Below are positions 34,710-42,214 of a stretch of 50,434 nt of DNA, one piece after another. The notes under the pieces are model-generated. The model ran no database searches and was not told where the DNA came from. It saw nothing but the letters and a program-made list of their open reading frames with translations. The stretch comes from an uncultured Desulfofustis sp. GTDB taxonomy: Bacteria > Desulfobacterota > Desulfobulbia > Desulfobulbales > Desulfocapsaceae. The position numbers were made by a program, and so were the translations under genes. Each line of letters begins with the position of its first letter. The stretch's first letter is position 1. The stretch lies in NCBI GenBank assembly GCA_905479735.1, contig CAJQNS010000036.1:1-50434 (forward strand). The letters run 5' to 3'.

Positions 34710-35981
34710 ATGGGCCTATATGACATCATCGCTGTGCTGGTCGTTCTGGCAGCTCTGTTTAGTTATATCAACCACCGTTACTTTGGTTTGCCGCGTACCA
34801 TTGGCCTGATGGCCCTGTCACTTGTCGTATCATCAATCCTGCTTGTCCTGGGGTCGTTCGGGGTGATGACACTTGATGAGCAGGTGGCGGGGATGCTTAC
34901 GCGGCTTGATTTCTACGATACCTTGATGCATGGCATGCTGGGTTTTCTGCTCTTCGCCGGGGCACTGCATGTCAATTTCCAGGACCTGCGCGAGATGGGC
35001 TGGGCTATTTCACTGCTGGCCACCTTTGGGGTAATGGTTTCGACGGTTCTGGTAGGCTTCTTTACCTGGGGTATACTCATGTTTCTCGGTATGGAAATCT
35101 CTTTGCTCTATTGTTTTCTTTTTGGGGCTTTGATTTCTCCCACCGATCCCATTGCCGTACTAAGTATCCTGAAAAAAGCGAACGCCCCAAAGCAGCTTGA
35201 AACAAAAATAACAGGCGAGTCACTTTTTAACGACGGTATCGGGGTTGTGGTTTTTCTAACCTTACTCTCTTTTGTGCAGGGGGGAGGACAGGCAACAGAA
35301 CCGGTCGCTATTCTCAAGCTTCTGGCCATCGAGGCCGGAGGCGGAATCCTCTATGGAATGGGTCTTGGCTATCTCGCCTATACGCTCATAAAGCGTATCG
35401 ACAACTATCATGTCGAGATACTGTTGACCCTGGCCACTGTTATGGGAGGCTATCGTCTTGCTGAGGTGATCCACGTATCGGCCCCCCTGGCAATTGTTGT
35501 TGCCGGGCTGATGGTCGGCAACCATGGCCGCTATCTGGGTATGTCTGATCTCACCCGGGAACGGTTGGACACCTTCTGGGAGCTTGTGGATGAGATATTG
35601 AATGCCGTGCTCTTTGTATTGATCGGCCTGGAGTTGCTGATCATCAGCCATACCCTGAATATGGCAGTTGCTGGAGTGCTGCTTATCCCCTGCGTGCTCC
35701 TGGCCCGATTTCTCAGTGTCGGCTCTATCATAAGCCTGATGCGAAGATTCAGCGACTTTCCCCGCGGATCAATACGAATTATGACCTGGGCCGGCTTGCG
35801 GGGTGGAATTTCAGTTGCACTTGCCCTCTCACTCCCGCTGGGGCCTGAGCGCGATCTGCTGGTGACCATAACCTATTGCGTGATGATCTTTTCCATTCTG
35901 GTTCAGGGACTTACGGTTGGCAGGGTCGTTAAGCGCTTTGCTTCAGCTCTGCCAGATACGGAACCTCGGGCAGATTCATAA
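34710..35981 (+). CDS. Na+/H+ antiporter, CPA1 family
   Basis: 423 residues with about 12 hydrophobic segments. Family motifs are FGALISPTDPIAVLSILKK and GESLFNDGIGVVVFLTLLSF, whose Asn-Asp pair is the ion-binding site of CPA1 antiporters; the later AGLRGGISVALALSLP carries the conserved Arg. It exchanges sodium (or potassium) for protons across the inner membrane. The ribosome binding site is weak. It lies just beyond MITE-like copy 3 and stands alone. Confidence 0.9.
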   Translation: MGLYDIIAVLVVLAALFSYINHRYFGLPRTIGLMALSLVVSSILLVLGSFGVMTLDEQVAGMLTRLDFYDTLMHGMLGFLLFAGALHVNFQDLREMGWAISLLATFGVMVSTVLVGFFTWGILMFLGMEISLLYCFLFGALISPTDPIAVLSILKKANAPKQLETKITGESLFNDGIGVVVFLTLLSFVQGGGQATEPVAILKLLAIEAGGGILYGMGLGYLAYTLIKRIDNYHVEILLTLATVMGGYRLAEVIHVSAPLAIVVAGLMVGNHGRYLGMSDLTRERLDTFWELVDEILNAVLFVLIGLELLIISHTLNMAVAGVLLIPCVLLARFLSVGSIISLMRRFSDFPRGSIRIMTWAGLRGGISVALALSLPLGPERDLLVTITYCVMIFSILVQGLTVGRVVKRFASALPDTEPRADS

Positions 35982-36165
35982 GAATGTTCTCAGACAATTT
36001 CATTCTCACAGCGCCGAAGTAAGTATATTCGCGGGGTAGAAAGCGTCTGAATAATCTTTGCCATTTCTGTGGGTGATAGAGGGATGGAGAAAAAATATAA
36101 GCGAGCTAGCCATTCCCCCTCTATGCAATTGATTTCGGGTTGTGGTTTTTGTGGAGGGCTGCAGA

Positions 36166-37425
36166 TCAGCGTTTGTCACTGCTGAAGTCAACCTGGAAGC
36201 TCAGGTAGAGAGTGATCAAGATGATGCCGGCCGAGACACCGAAGAGCAGCCGGTAGCTGTCCTGCTGCAGCCAGGCAAAATGATCGAGCAACTTGCCGAA
36301 GAGCAGCGGATAACCGGCCGCAAACGGCAGGGTCAGGAGCGGGGCCATCGAGAAATAGGGGGTCGCGTCGGTTCTGGCTGCAAACCTCTTCACCGATGGC
36401 GGATAGACGACATTACGGATGGCCCGGACAAAGCCGAGCATGAAGCTGATGACAAAGAAAGCCGGGGCTGACGGAAAAAAGACGAGCAGAATGAGCAGGG
36501 CCAGGGTAACGAATTTGGAAAGGATGAATTTCTGTTTAAGATTGAACAGGTTCATGGCGCCCAGCAGGATATTGACGGTTATCGACCCGCCGTATATACA
36601 AGCCACGAAAAACCCGGCGGCAACTGCTGGAGCCACCCCATAGAAGCCGGTGGCATAGTTTGCGTAGAATGAGAATACCGTCAGAATCACGTAGAAATCG
36701 AGATCGGCCGCCAGAAAAAGCAGGAACTTTCTGTTTGCCGTGATGTCGGCAAGCGACTCACGGATATGCTGAAAAAATGTCGTATCGTCCGGTTCCGGAT
36801 CCTCGGGGTCGAGCTCTTCTTTGGTCAGCAGAAAACTGACGGATCCCAAGGCAAAGACCAGACCGGTGAGCATGAAAACCCAGGCCGCGCTGACCGGAGA
36901 GAAGGCAAACTTCTCGACCATTTTGAGAATAAAAAAACTGGATATGATTTTGCCGATATTCTGAAACATCATCATATAACCAAGTCCGGGAACCGTTTTG
37001 GCCTCGGAGAATATCCTGACCAGATAGTTCAGCCACACCGGTATTCCCATGCCTAAAGAGATGGAGAAGAGCGCATAGAAAACCAGGAAGAACGGCAGAA
37101 TATAGGCAGCATCTTTGATAATCAACAGCAGGATGCCGAAGCCAAACACCAGGATGGCCGCCGCCAGGTGCAGACCGATAACCAGTGGACGTTTAAAGCG
37201 GTAATTCCTTGAGTAATAACTGGCAAAAATCGGGAAGCAGGAAATGCCGACGATGAACAAAAAAGGGACACTGCCGATAAGCAGGCTGGAGGCCCCCAGC
37301 GATTTCAGAAAGAGCTGAAGAAAGGTCGATTCCAGGACGATCGGAAACCCAAGTCCCCAGAAAAACTCGACGACCGAGACACCGAACACATTGCGAGAAT
37401 AATAGCGGTCCTTGCGGCTGTCCAT
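36166..37425 (-). CDS. MFS transporter
   Basis: 419 residues with about 12 membrane segments and a charged central loop (KEELDPEDPEPDD) between the two halves. The motif between TM2 and TM3 is weak (YYSRNYRFKRPLVI). No substrate can be named. The gene follows the DUF166 selenoprotein gene by 21 bp on the same strand, so it may be in the operon with the methyltransferase set. A decayed copy of its 3' end is found at 32230-32318, which shows a former paralog. Confidence 0.8.
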   Translation of the reverse strand: MDSRKDRYYSRNVFGVSVVEFFWGLGFPIVLESTFLQLFLKSLGASSLLIGSVPFLFIVGISCFPIFASYYSRNYRFKRPLVIGLHLAAAILVFGFGILLLIIKDAAYILPFFLVFYALFSISLGMGIPVWLNYLVRIFSEAKTVPGLGYMMMFQNIGKIISSFFILKMVEKFAFSPVSAAWVFMLTGLVFALGSVSFLLTKEELDPEDPEPDDTTFFQHIRESLADITANRKFLLFLAADLDFYVILTVFSFYANYATGFYGVAPAVAAGFFVACIYGGSITVNILLGAMNLFNLKQKFILSKFVTLALLILLVFFPSAPAFFVISFMLGFVRAIRNVVYPPSVKRFAARTDATPYFSMAPLLTLPFAAGYPLLFGKLLDHFAWLQQDSYRLLFGVSAGIILITLYLSFQVDFSSDKR

Positions 37426-37446
37426 CGGGATCGTAACAGACCCGTG

Positions 37447-38079
37447 TTATAATGCTTTGAGAATCTTTTTTATGGCATCGCCAAGTGCCTTGCTGTGCAC
37501 CCTTCCGGCGAAATGGACCGGGCTCTTGCCGTGAATCGGGTCCCAGCCGGCCGGGTCGGCGAAGCAGTAAAACTGGGTGTCCAGACCCATTTTTCGCGGA
37601 GCTTCCTCGATATCGACACCAAGCATCCGCCTGGCGGCTGCCCAGGAGGCTCCGCATGGGGCTCCCCGGATTACCCGCACATCTTTTATAACGCCATGTT
37701 CGATTTCCACCTCAAACTCGGGGGCTCCAAACCTCTCACCATAGTTTCCAAGACCATCCAGCCTTGGCAGTCCACATCAGGTGGGCGGCGTCAACACCCA
37801 TTTGTTTGACAATTTTTTGCCCGAGGCAATTACGGGGATGTCTTTTGCTGCGCACAAGACGGCCAGATCGAGCGACAGATCTTTATGGGTGAGAAAATCG
37901 AGTACCAGATCAGCATCGAGGTCAGAGGGCAGATAAGGACTGGTGTCATCGAGGATATCTGGCAGGTCCGCATCGATCGAGACAACATCGAGGGTTATGA
38001 CATCGCTGCCGAATTCCCTCACTGCTTCGATCTTTCTCTCACCACTGCCGTTCTGCTGAAACACACTGACGCGCTGCAT
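37447..38079 (-). CDS. DUF166 protein with in-frame UGA (predicted selenoprotein)
   Basis: Reading through TGA at 37779-37777 gives a 210-residue DUF166-like (thymidylate-synthase-like by name) protein. The halves are in one frame. Before the UGA: QRVSVFQQNGSGERKIEAVR, DADLVLDFLTHKDLS and the Lys-rich SGKKLSNKWVLTPPT; after it: CGLPRLDGLGNYGERFGAPEF, RVIRGAPCGASWAAARRMLG and GLDTQFYCFADPAGWDPIHGKSPVHF. As I recall the family, the junction is normally TPPTCCGL; here it is TPPTUCGL (Sec101-Cys102). A SECIS-like hairpin follows. The function is unknown; two conserved cysteines suggest redox or metal binding. It neighbours a MetE-like methyltransferase. Confidence 0.8.
37748..37767 (-). promoter_or_regulatory. 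Candidate bacterial SECIS hairpin in DUF166 gene
   Basis: On the mRNA, CCAAGGC pairs with GUCUUGG (7 bp with one G-U) around the loop UGGAUG. The loop starts 16 nt after the UGA and has G at position two, consistent with bacterial SECIS rules as I recall them. Confidence 0.55.
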
Positions 38080-38129
38080 GGAAGATACCTATCCCTTAGT
38101 CTTTCTTTTAAACCTGATTTACATTTATG

Positions 38130-38270
38130 CGCTACTTAGAAAAATTAGGATTTTTGTTCAAAATCAAGACGCGCATGGAAATTTTACCGCAGGCATATAA
38201 ATGATATGTCGAGGATAAAATTTTCATGCGCAACGCAGAGTTTGGACAAAAAGACAATTTCCCCTTCCTT
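38130..38270. mobile_element. MITE-like repeat, copy 4, right end degenerate
   Basis: Left end GCTACTTAGAAAAATTAGG and core GGAAATTTTACCGCAGG, GAGGATAAAATTTT and ACAAAAAGACAATTT match the other copies. The right inverted end is lost after 38260 (CCCCTTCC in place of TTCAAGG). The right flank TTTA (38271-38274) includes the TAA stop of the leftward 128-residue gene, and a TTTA also occurs at the left (38124-38127). Confidence 0.7.
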
Positions 38271-38271
38271 T

Positions 38272-38658
38272 TTAGATGTCCAGCCTCACCCACCTGGTGC
38301 AAAAACGATTGGCAGTCTCCAACAACTTCTTGGTGCAGGCCGATTGATGCACCACTGCCCTTATGGATCCATCAACATCCCTGAAGAGGATCATACCGTC
38401 TTCCAGCGACTCTTTTTCTGCACCCCTTTCCACCATCATCTGTCCCGCAGTTTCAAAGTAGTCAAGCTCATCATCCTGAAACTGATAGTAGCCGGTCTGG
38501 GCCAGGGCATGAAACTCGTGTTTATTGATCGTGCCGGAGGGATGCATCGCTTTTATATAGCCCGGTTCATCAACCGCTCTTTCAGGGATAATCAGCAGAC
38601 AATCACAGTCGGCAGTCCCGTCAGGGGCCCAACTGAGACGCAGAGATTCACTGTCCAT
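38272..38658 (-). CDS. Unknown protein coupled to the methyltransferase gene
   Basis: 128 residues, soluble, acidic, with four or five Cys residues (DCDC pair near residue 18, two later). SWAPDGTADCDCLLIIPERAVDEPGY and GYYQFQDDELDYFETAG are the best conserved-looking parts; I do not recognise a family. Its ATG shares one base with the TAA stop of the MetE-like gene (TAATG), so it is translationally coupled and probably works with that enzyme. Its own stop lies next to MITE-like copy 4. Confidence 0.65.
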   Translation of the reverse strand: MDSESLRLSWAPDGTADCDCLLIIPERAVDEPGYIKAMHPSGTINKHEFHALAQTGYYQFQDDELDYFETAGQMMVERGAEKESLEDGMILFRDVDGSIRAVVHQSACTKKLLETANRFCTRWVRLDI

Positions 38659-39725
38659 TAGAGGAAACGCTCGCGGATCACAGCAGAAACATCCCTAGTC
38701 AGTTCCAGTACGCGACTGGCCTGCTGTTCGGTAACTGTGCCGGTACCGCAGCTTGGTGTAATCAGGGTCTGCTTCACCACCTGTTTTTTTGGCACGCCAA
38801 GTTCTTCAAGCTGCTCGAGCTGCCCAATCCACCTGTCTACCAGATTTTCAGTGGTTTCGCGTTCGATTAACTCGGCCGTGGTCGGAACGATTCCGGAAGC
38901 CAGGATGCCGCCCCGGTTGAAGAAGGCAATCAGATGATCACTAAAGAGTGTCAGCTTATCGAAAAATGAGTAGGCGTCGAAACTGACGACATCAACTCCG
39001 GTATCGAAAATTACCGGCCATTCTGTATTGGCGCAGACGTGCACACCGGTAAGTCCACCCTCTTCCCTGACGCCTTCATAGACCTCGCTCAGGCAGGTAT
39101 TGATATCCCCCGGGGTAATGGTGATAAAGGCCGAAGATCCGAAACCGGCCAGGCCGGGCTCATCGAAAAATAACAGCGGCCGCTCCTTTATCCGGGCCAT
39201 CATTCGGGTCTGGTATCTGGCCCGCATGGCGAGCAGTTTGACGGCGGCATCACGAAGCTGCTCGTCGTAAAACAGGGCGCGTCCCTGCTGATCGGCGAGT
39301 CCAGTGCAGAAGGTTATCGGTCCGGTGATCTGTCCTTTCAAACCAATCAGATCGGCTTGTCGCTGGCGAGCCTCCTCGAGAAAAAGCTCGAATCCGGGGG
39401 CATCGTCTGGAGTCATTACAAAACGTGAATCCTCCAGATCAACAGCCCCCTCGACAACGCCAAGATAGTCTTCAAAAAAGGCCAGAAATTCGGTTTCGAA
39501 ATCCACTCCCGAAGAATCTATAAAGACTCTGTCCTCTTTTTGAGTAATACCCGGCAACCCCGGCAGAAACTGGAGCATCATACCTTCATTTCTATAATGG
39601 GGCAGCTGGGGCCAGATTGGAATCTGCGGTGTGTGGTCGAAGATAAGCTTCACCGCAGCACCGTGATCCAGGTGGGGAAGACTGCCGATTAATACGGGCT
39701 GGCAGTCGGCTTCGAAACTGTTCAT
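38658..39725 (-). CDS. MetE/UroD-like zinc methyltransferase
   Basis: 355 residues, a TIM-barrel of the cobalamin-independent methionine synthase catalytic core/uroporphyrinogen decarboxylase superfamily. It lacks the N-terminal half of full-length MetE. The zinc ligands are visible: His229 and Cys231 in GVHVCANTEWP and Cys326 in ITPSCGTGT; FDEPGLAG lies at 187-194. Such short MetE proteins in anaerobes have been proposed to take methyl groups from corrinoid proteins and not from folate (MesA-C families, recalled). Proximity to CODH/ACS genes supports that here. The ATG at 39725 has AAGGA upstream. It heads the set 38658-36166. Confidence 0.8.
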   Translation of the reverse strand: MNSFEADCQPVLIGSLPHLDHGAAVKLIFDHTPQIPIWPQLPHYRNEGMMLQFLPGLPGITQKEDRVFIDSSGVDFETEFLAFFEDYLGVVEGAVDLEDSRFVMTPDDAPGFELFLEEARQRQADLIGLKGQITGPITFCTGLADQQGRALFYDEQLRDAAVKLLAMRARYQTRMMARIKERPLLFFDEPGLAGFGSSAFITITPGDINTCLSEVYEGVREEGGLTGVHVCANTEWPVIFDTGVDVVSFDAYSFFDKLTLFSDHLIAFFNRGGILASGIVPTTAELIERETTENLVDRWIGQLEQLEELGVPKKQVVKQTLITPSCGTGTVTEQQASRVLELTRDVSAVIRERFL

Positions 39726-40129
39726 TGAATATCCTTTGATCTATTCGACATAAGCCCAGGCCATCCCATCAGGCGGCGTTGTGTCGTGCGATGGTTGCTC
39801 AGAGCCTCCGCCAGGTTCTCTCTCGCACCCTACTTGAATGAGCTGCCTGGTCTTATGCAGCGGTGTAATTCTGCATCAGAGAAAAGTAATCCACAGATCC
39901 ATTTTGTCACTATTTTTTAACTTCAGCCGCCCGATGCAGTGCAGCCTGTCAAATTGATACTGGCATTTTTCGTATAATGATTTATTGGTTATCTATGTCT
40001 TTTCGAACAGACATGGTATAAATTCCAAGGTTTAGATCGACCCTGTTTTACCGGTTTTGACGATGTATATTCATAGATCGGTACAAGAGACAATTGGTTG
40101 AGAATCGAACTTAAACAAGAGAGGGAGTC
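39726..40129. other. Divergent intergenic region with promoter-like elements
   Basis: 404 bp between divergent genes. On the plus strand TATAAT (39973-39978) is a good -10, but the nearest -35-like element (TTGATA) is only 13 bp away. Further on, ATGTCT (39995-40000) and AGACAT (40009-40014) form an inverted repeat around TTTCGAAC, followed by TATAAA. This repeat could be an operator or a leader hairpin. Confidence 0.35.
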
Positions 40130-40312
40130 ATGAAAATCACCCGAGACAAGACGCTGGTAGAATTAACCCCTGATAATCCGCAGGAAGCAAAGGAACTGGA
40201 TGCCCTCTGGAGAGTAATCGTCGATTGCGCAAAATTTAACAAGAAGCTGGTGCCGGTCGGTGAATATATCCCGGGACAAAAAGAAGTGGCCCGCTTTAAT
40301 ATCGAAGAATAA
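40130..40312 (+). CDS. Small conserved-looking protein, 60 residues
   Basis: 60 residues, soluble: MKITRDKTLVELTP, then an acidic helix (PQEAKELDALWRVIVDCAKF) and a tail VGEYIPGQKEVARFNIEE. The start follows GAGGGAG closely. A strong rho-independent terminator lies downstream, so it is a single-gene transcript, and this clean context argues that it is real. The role is unknown. Confidence 0.7.
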   Translation: MKITRDKTLVELTPDNPQEAKELDALWRVIVDCAKFNKKLVPVGEYIPGQKEVARFNIEE

Positions 40313-40347
40313 TCGCACCCCTTTCACCTGTTAGCTGCACTATCCGC

Positions 40348-40390
40348 GGCCCCTGGGGAAACAGCTTTTTTCCCAGGGGCCTTTTAATTT
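40348..40390 (+). terminator. Strong rho-independent terminator
   Basis: GGCCCCTGGG (40348-40357) pairs with CCCAGGGGCC (40372-40381), with extra A-T pairs toward the loop, followed by TTTTAATTTT. It separates the 60-residue gene from ybaK. Confidence 0.88.
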
Positions 40391-40408
40391 TCTAGAGAAT
40401 TCCAGGCC

Positions 40409-40879
40409 ATGACTCCAGCGGTCAATTTTCTGAAGAAAAACAAAATCAAATTCACCTTGCACCGCTACCAGCACGATGCGGATCATCCCTCCTACGGCCT
40501 CGAGGCGGCAGAAAAACTGGACCTTGACCCGAACCTTGTGTTCAAAACCCTGGTGGTACAGATCGAGGAGAAAGAGCTGGTAGTAGCGGTGGTGGCGGTG
40601 AACAGACAACTCAACCTGAAATCATTGGCTCGATTTCTCAAGGTAAAAAAGATCGGTATGGCCGACGGCAAGGCCGTGGAATCAGCAACAGGCTATATCC
40701 TCGGAGGGGTCAGTCCTCTGGCCCAGAAAAAACGCTTGAGAACGGTGGTAGATGAAACCGCCGCCGCTTGTTCGACCATTCTGATTAGCGGCGGACGCAG
40801 GGGGTTGGAAATTGAGCTCGGGCCCGATGATCTGATCCGCCTCTGCAGTGCCGAGACAGGCTCGATCAGCTCGGGCTAG
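40409..40879 (+). CDS. ybaK: YbaK-type Cys-tRNA(Pro) deacylase
   Basis: 156 residues, the normal YbaK/EbsC length. It should remove cysteine from mischarged tRNA-Pro. Motifs are FLKKNKIKFTLHRYQHD, LVFKTLVVQIEEKELVVAVV with the conserved Lys, VKKIGMADGKAVESATGYILGGVSPLAQKK and TILISGGRRGLEIELGPDDLI. The conserved Gly-Gly-Val-Ser-Pro loop forms the active site. The gene is convergent with cooC, 8 bp apart. Confidence 0.88.
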   Translation: MTPAVNFLKKNKIKFTLHRYQHDADHPSYGLEAAEKLDLDPNLVFKTLVVQIEEKELVVAVVAVNRQLNLKSLARFLKVKKIGMADGKAVESATGYILGGVSPLAQKKRLRTVVDETAAACSTILISGGRRGLEIELGPDDLIRLCSAETGSISSG

Positions 40880-40887
40880 AGCCCAGA

Positions 40888-41667
40888 TTAGTTTTTGTAA
40901 TTCTGCAACGCCGAGACGACCGAAAAAAGCTCTGAAGGTGCCTCTTCGATGTTCTCGAACGGCCGCCTGCCGTAGCGGTCCGCATCGATTATCTCTTGGT
41001 GCTCCGGCAGAAATCCGACGATTTCAAAGCCAGGCAGGGAGGATCTGATCAACTCCTCGTCTTCCTCATCTCCTACCCGGTTACCAAGCACCACGATTCT
41101 TTTTATTCCTACATCGTTGCCGAGCTTTCTTATTTTCTCCGCCGCTACCCTGCTCCGAGCTCCTGGATTTACAACAATCACCAGGGCATCAACCGAAGCT
41201 GAAGTGGCTCGACCGAGATGTTCGACGCCGGCTTCCATATCCATGAGTACGATATCGTCCCGATAAAGGACCAGGTGATTCATCAAGGCCTTCAGAATGG
41301 TGCTTTCCGGGCAGATACAACCGGACCCGCCCTGCTGCACGGTTCCCATGACCAGCAGCTTGACATTGTCCCGCTCCCGCGAAAAACGCTCCGGGATATC
41401 ATCAACCTTGGGATTGAGAGTAAAAAAACCGCCCATGGTACCAGGCTCGGCGCCTGTCCTCTCGGCGATCAAATCCCTCAGTTCGGCGATGGGGGTAATC
41501 GGCTCGCTCTCGTCAATTCCAAGTCCTGCAGCCAGGTTGGATACCGGGTCGGCATCGATGGCGATAACGTTGTTTTCCTTGTTGACGGCGAAACTCCTGG
41601 CCAGAAGCGCGGACACGGTAGTCTTGCCTACTCCGCCTTTGCCGCCGATCGCAATTTTCAAACCCAT
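40888..41667 (-). CDS. cooC: CODH nickel-insertion ATPase CooC
   Basis: 259 residues. The protein starts MGLKIAIGGKGGVGKTT, a deviant Walker A of the MinD/SIMIBI class (residues 8-16). Cys117-x-Cys119 in GGSGCICPES matches the CxC that binds nickel or zinc in CooC dimers. ADPVSNLAAGLG and VLMDMEAGVEHLGR are further family motifs. It hydrolyses ATP while helping nickel enter the C-cluster of CooS. I chose the ATG at 41667 (GAGGAG upstream), which puts the P-loop at the N-terminus; 22 in-frame codons before it are unlikely to be used. It lies after the acs operon and its terminator, with a small gene between. Confidence 0.92.
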   Translation of the reverse strand: MGLKIAIGGKGGVGKTTVSALLARSFAVNKENNVIAIDADPVSNLAAGLGIDESEPITPIAELRDLIAERTGAEPGTMGGFFTLNPKVDDIPERFSRERDNVKLLVMGTVQQGGSGCICPESTILKALMNHLVLYRDDIVLMDMEAGVEHLGRATSASVDALVIVVNPGARSRVAAEKIRKLGNDVGIKRIVVLGNRVGDEEDEELIRSSLPGFEIVGFLPEHQEIIDADRYGRRPFENIEEAPSELFSVVSALQNYKN

Positions 41668-41710
41668 TGTATACTCCTCGACAGAGAGGAAAAAAAGTTC
41701 CCGCCCTCGA

Positions 41711-42013
41711 TTACTTGACGATTTTGCCGTCACCGTTGACTATGGCAACGGAAAACCCAGCCTTCTCGGCATCTTTGGTTAACTCTTCGATATGCACTGC
41801 CTGCACTTCATACTTTTTTCCCTTCTCCCGCGGAAGTTGCAGAAAACAGTCATTGGCCTCCTCTTTGCTTTCAAAGGCTGGAATAAAATTTACATCCTGC
41901 TCCTCATCGTAAAGCCCCAGGTAATGTCTATCTGTTTCCTTGTCGCTGACGACCACCCAGAGCCAGCCCTCGCCCCCATTGCTATCCATCGTTTTATCCA
42001 TTGTTTGCACCAT
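41711..42013 (-). CDS. Small protein of the CODH/ACS locus, unknown function
   Basis: 100 residues, soluble. An alpha-beta domain begins LWVVVSDKETDRHYLGLYDEE, continues FIPAFESKEEANDCFLQLPRE and ends FSVAIVNGDGKIVK. The pattern is like DUF3110 or SseB-type domains, but this is a loose resemblance. It is just upstream of cooC (43 bp gap) and after the terminator that follows acsE, so it and cooC may form a separate unit. A role in the CODH/ACS system is suggested only by location. Confidence 0.6.
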   Translation of the reverse strand: MVQTMDKTMDSNGGEGWLWVVVSDKETDRHYLGLYDEEQDVNFIPAFESKEEANDCFLQLPREKGKKYEVQAVHIEELTKDAEKAGFSVAIVNGDGKIVK

Positions 42014-42073
42014 TAATTCGAGTAGTTCCCGCCTGTGGCGTGTCGGGCAAATTTAATCACGAAAAAAAGAAAA

Positions 42074-42106
42074 GCCCCATTCTTTTTAAGAATGGGGCCC
42101 TTTTTT
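42074..42106. terminator. Bidirectional terminator after the acs operon
   Basis: GCCCCATTCTT (42074-42084) pairs perfectly with AAGAATGGGGC (42088-42098) around a 3-nt loop. T-rich tracts lie outside on both strands (CCTTTTTT on plus, TTTTCTTTTTTT on minus). It separates acsE from the small gene and cooC. Confidence 0.85.
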
Positions 42107-42112
42107 GCTGCT

Positions 42113-42206
42113 GGGGACACAATACCCATTGTGTCCCTTTAGTTATCACTAACGCGATGGTTGAAGAATTCTGTATAAGGGGGACACAATGGGTATTGTG
42201 TCCCCC
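42113..42206. repeat. REPIN-like pair of inverted hairpins
   Basis: Two palindromes lie 41 bp apart. The first is GGGACACAAT-ACCC-ATTGTGTCCC (42114-42137). The second is GGGGGACACAAT-GGGT-ATTGTGTCCCCC (42179-42206). The second is the reverse complement of the first, loops included. The pattern is that of REP doublets (REPINs) mobilised by RAYT/Y1 transposases; no transposase is in the window. Confidence 0.65.
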
Positions 42207-42214
42207 TTAGCCGT

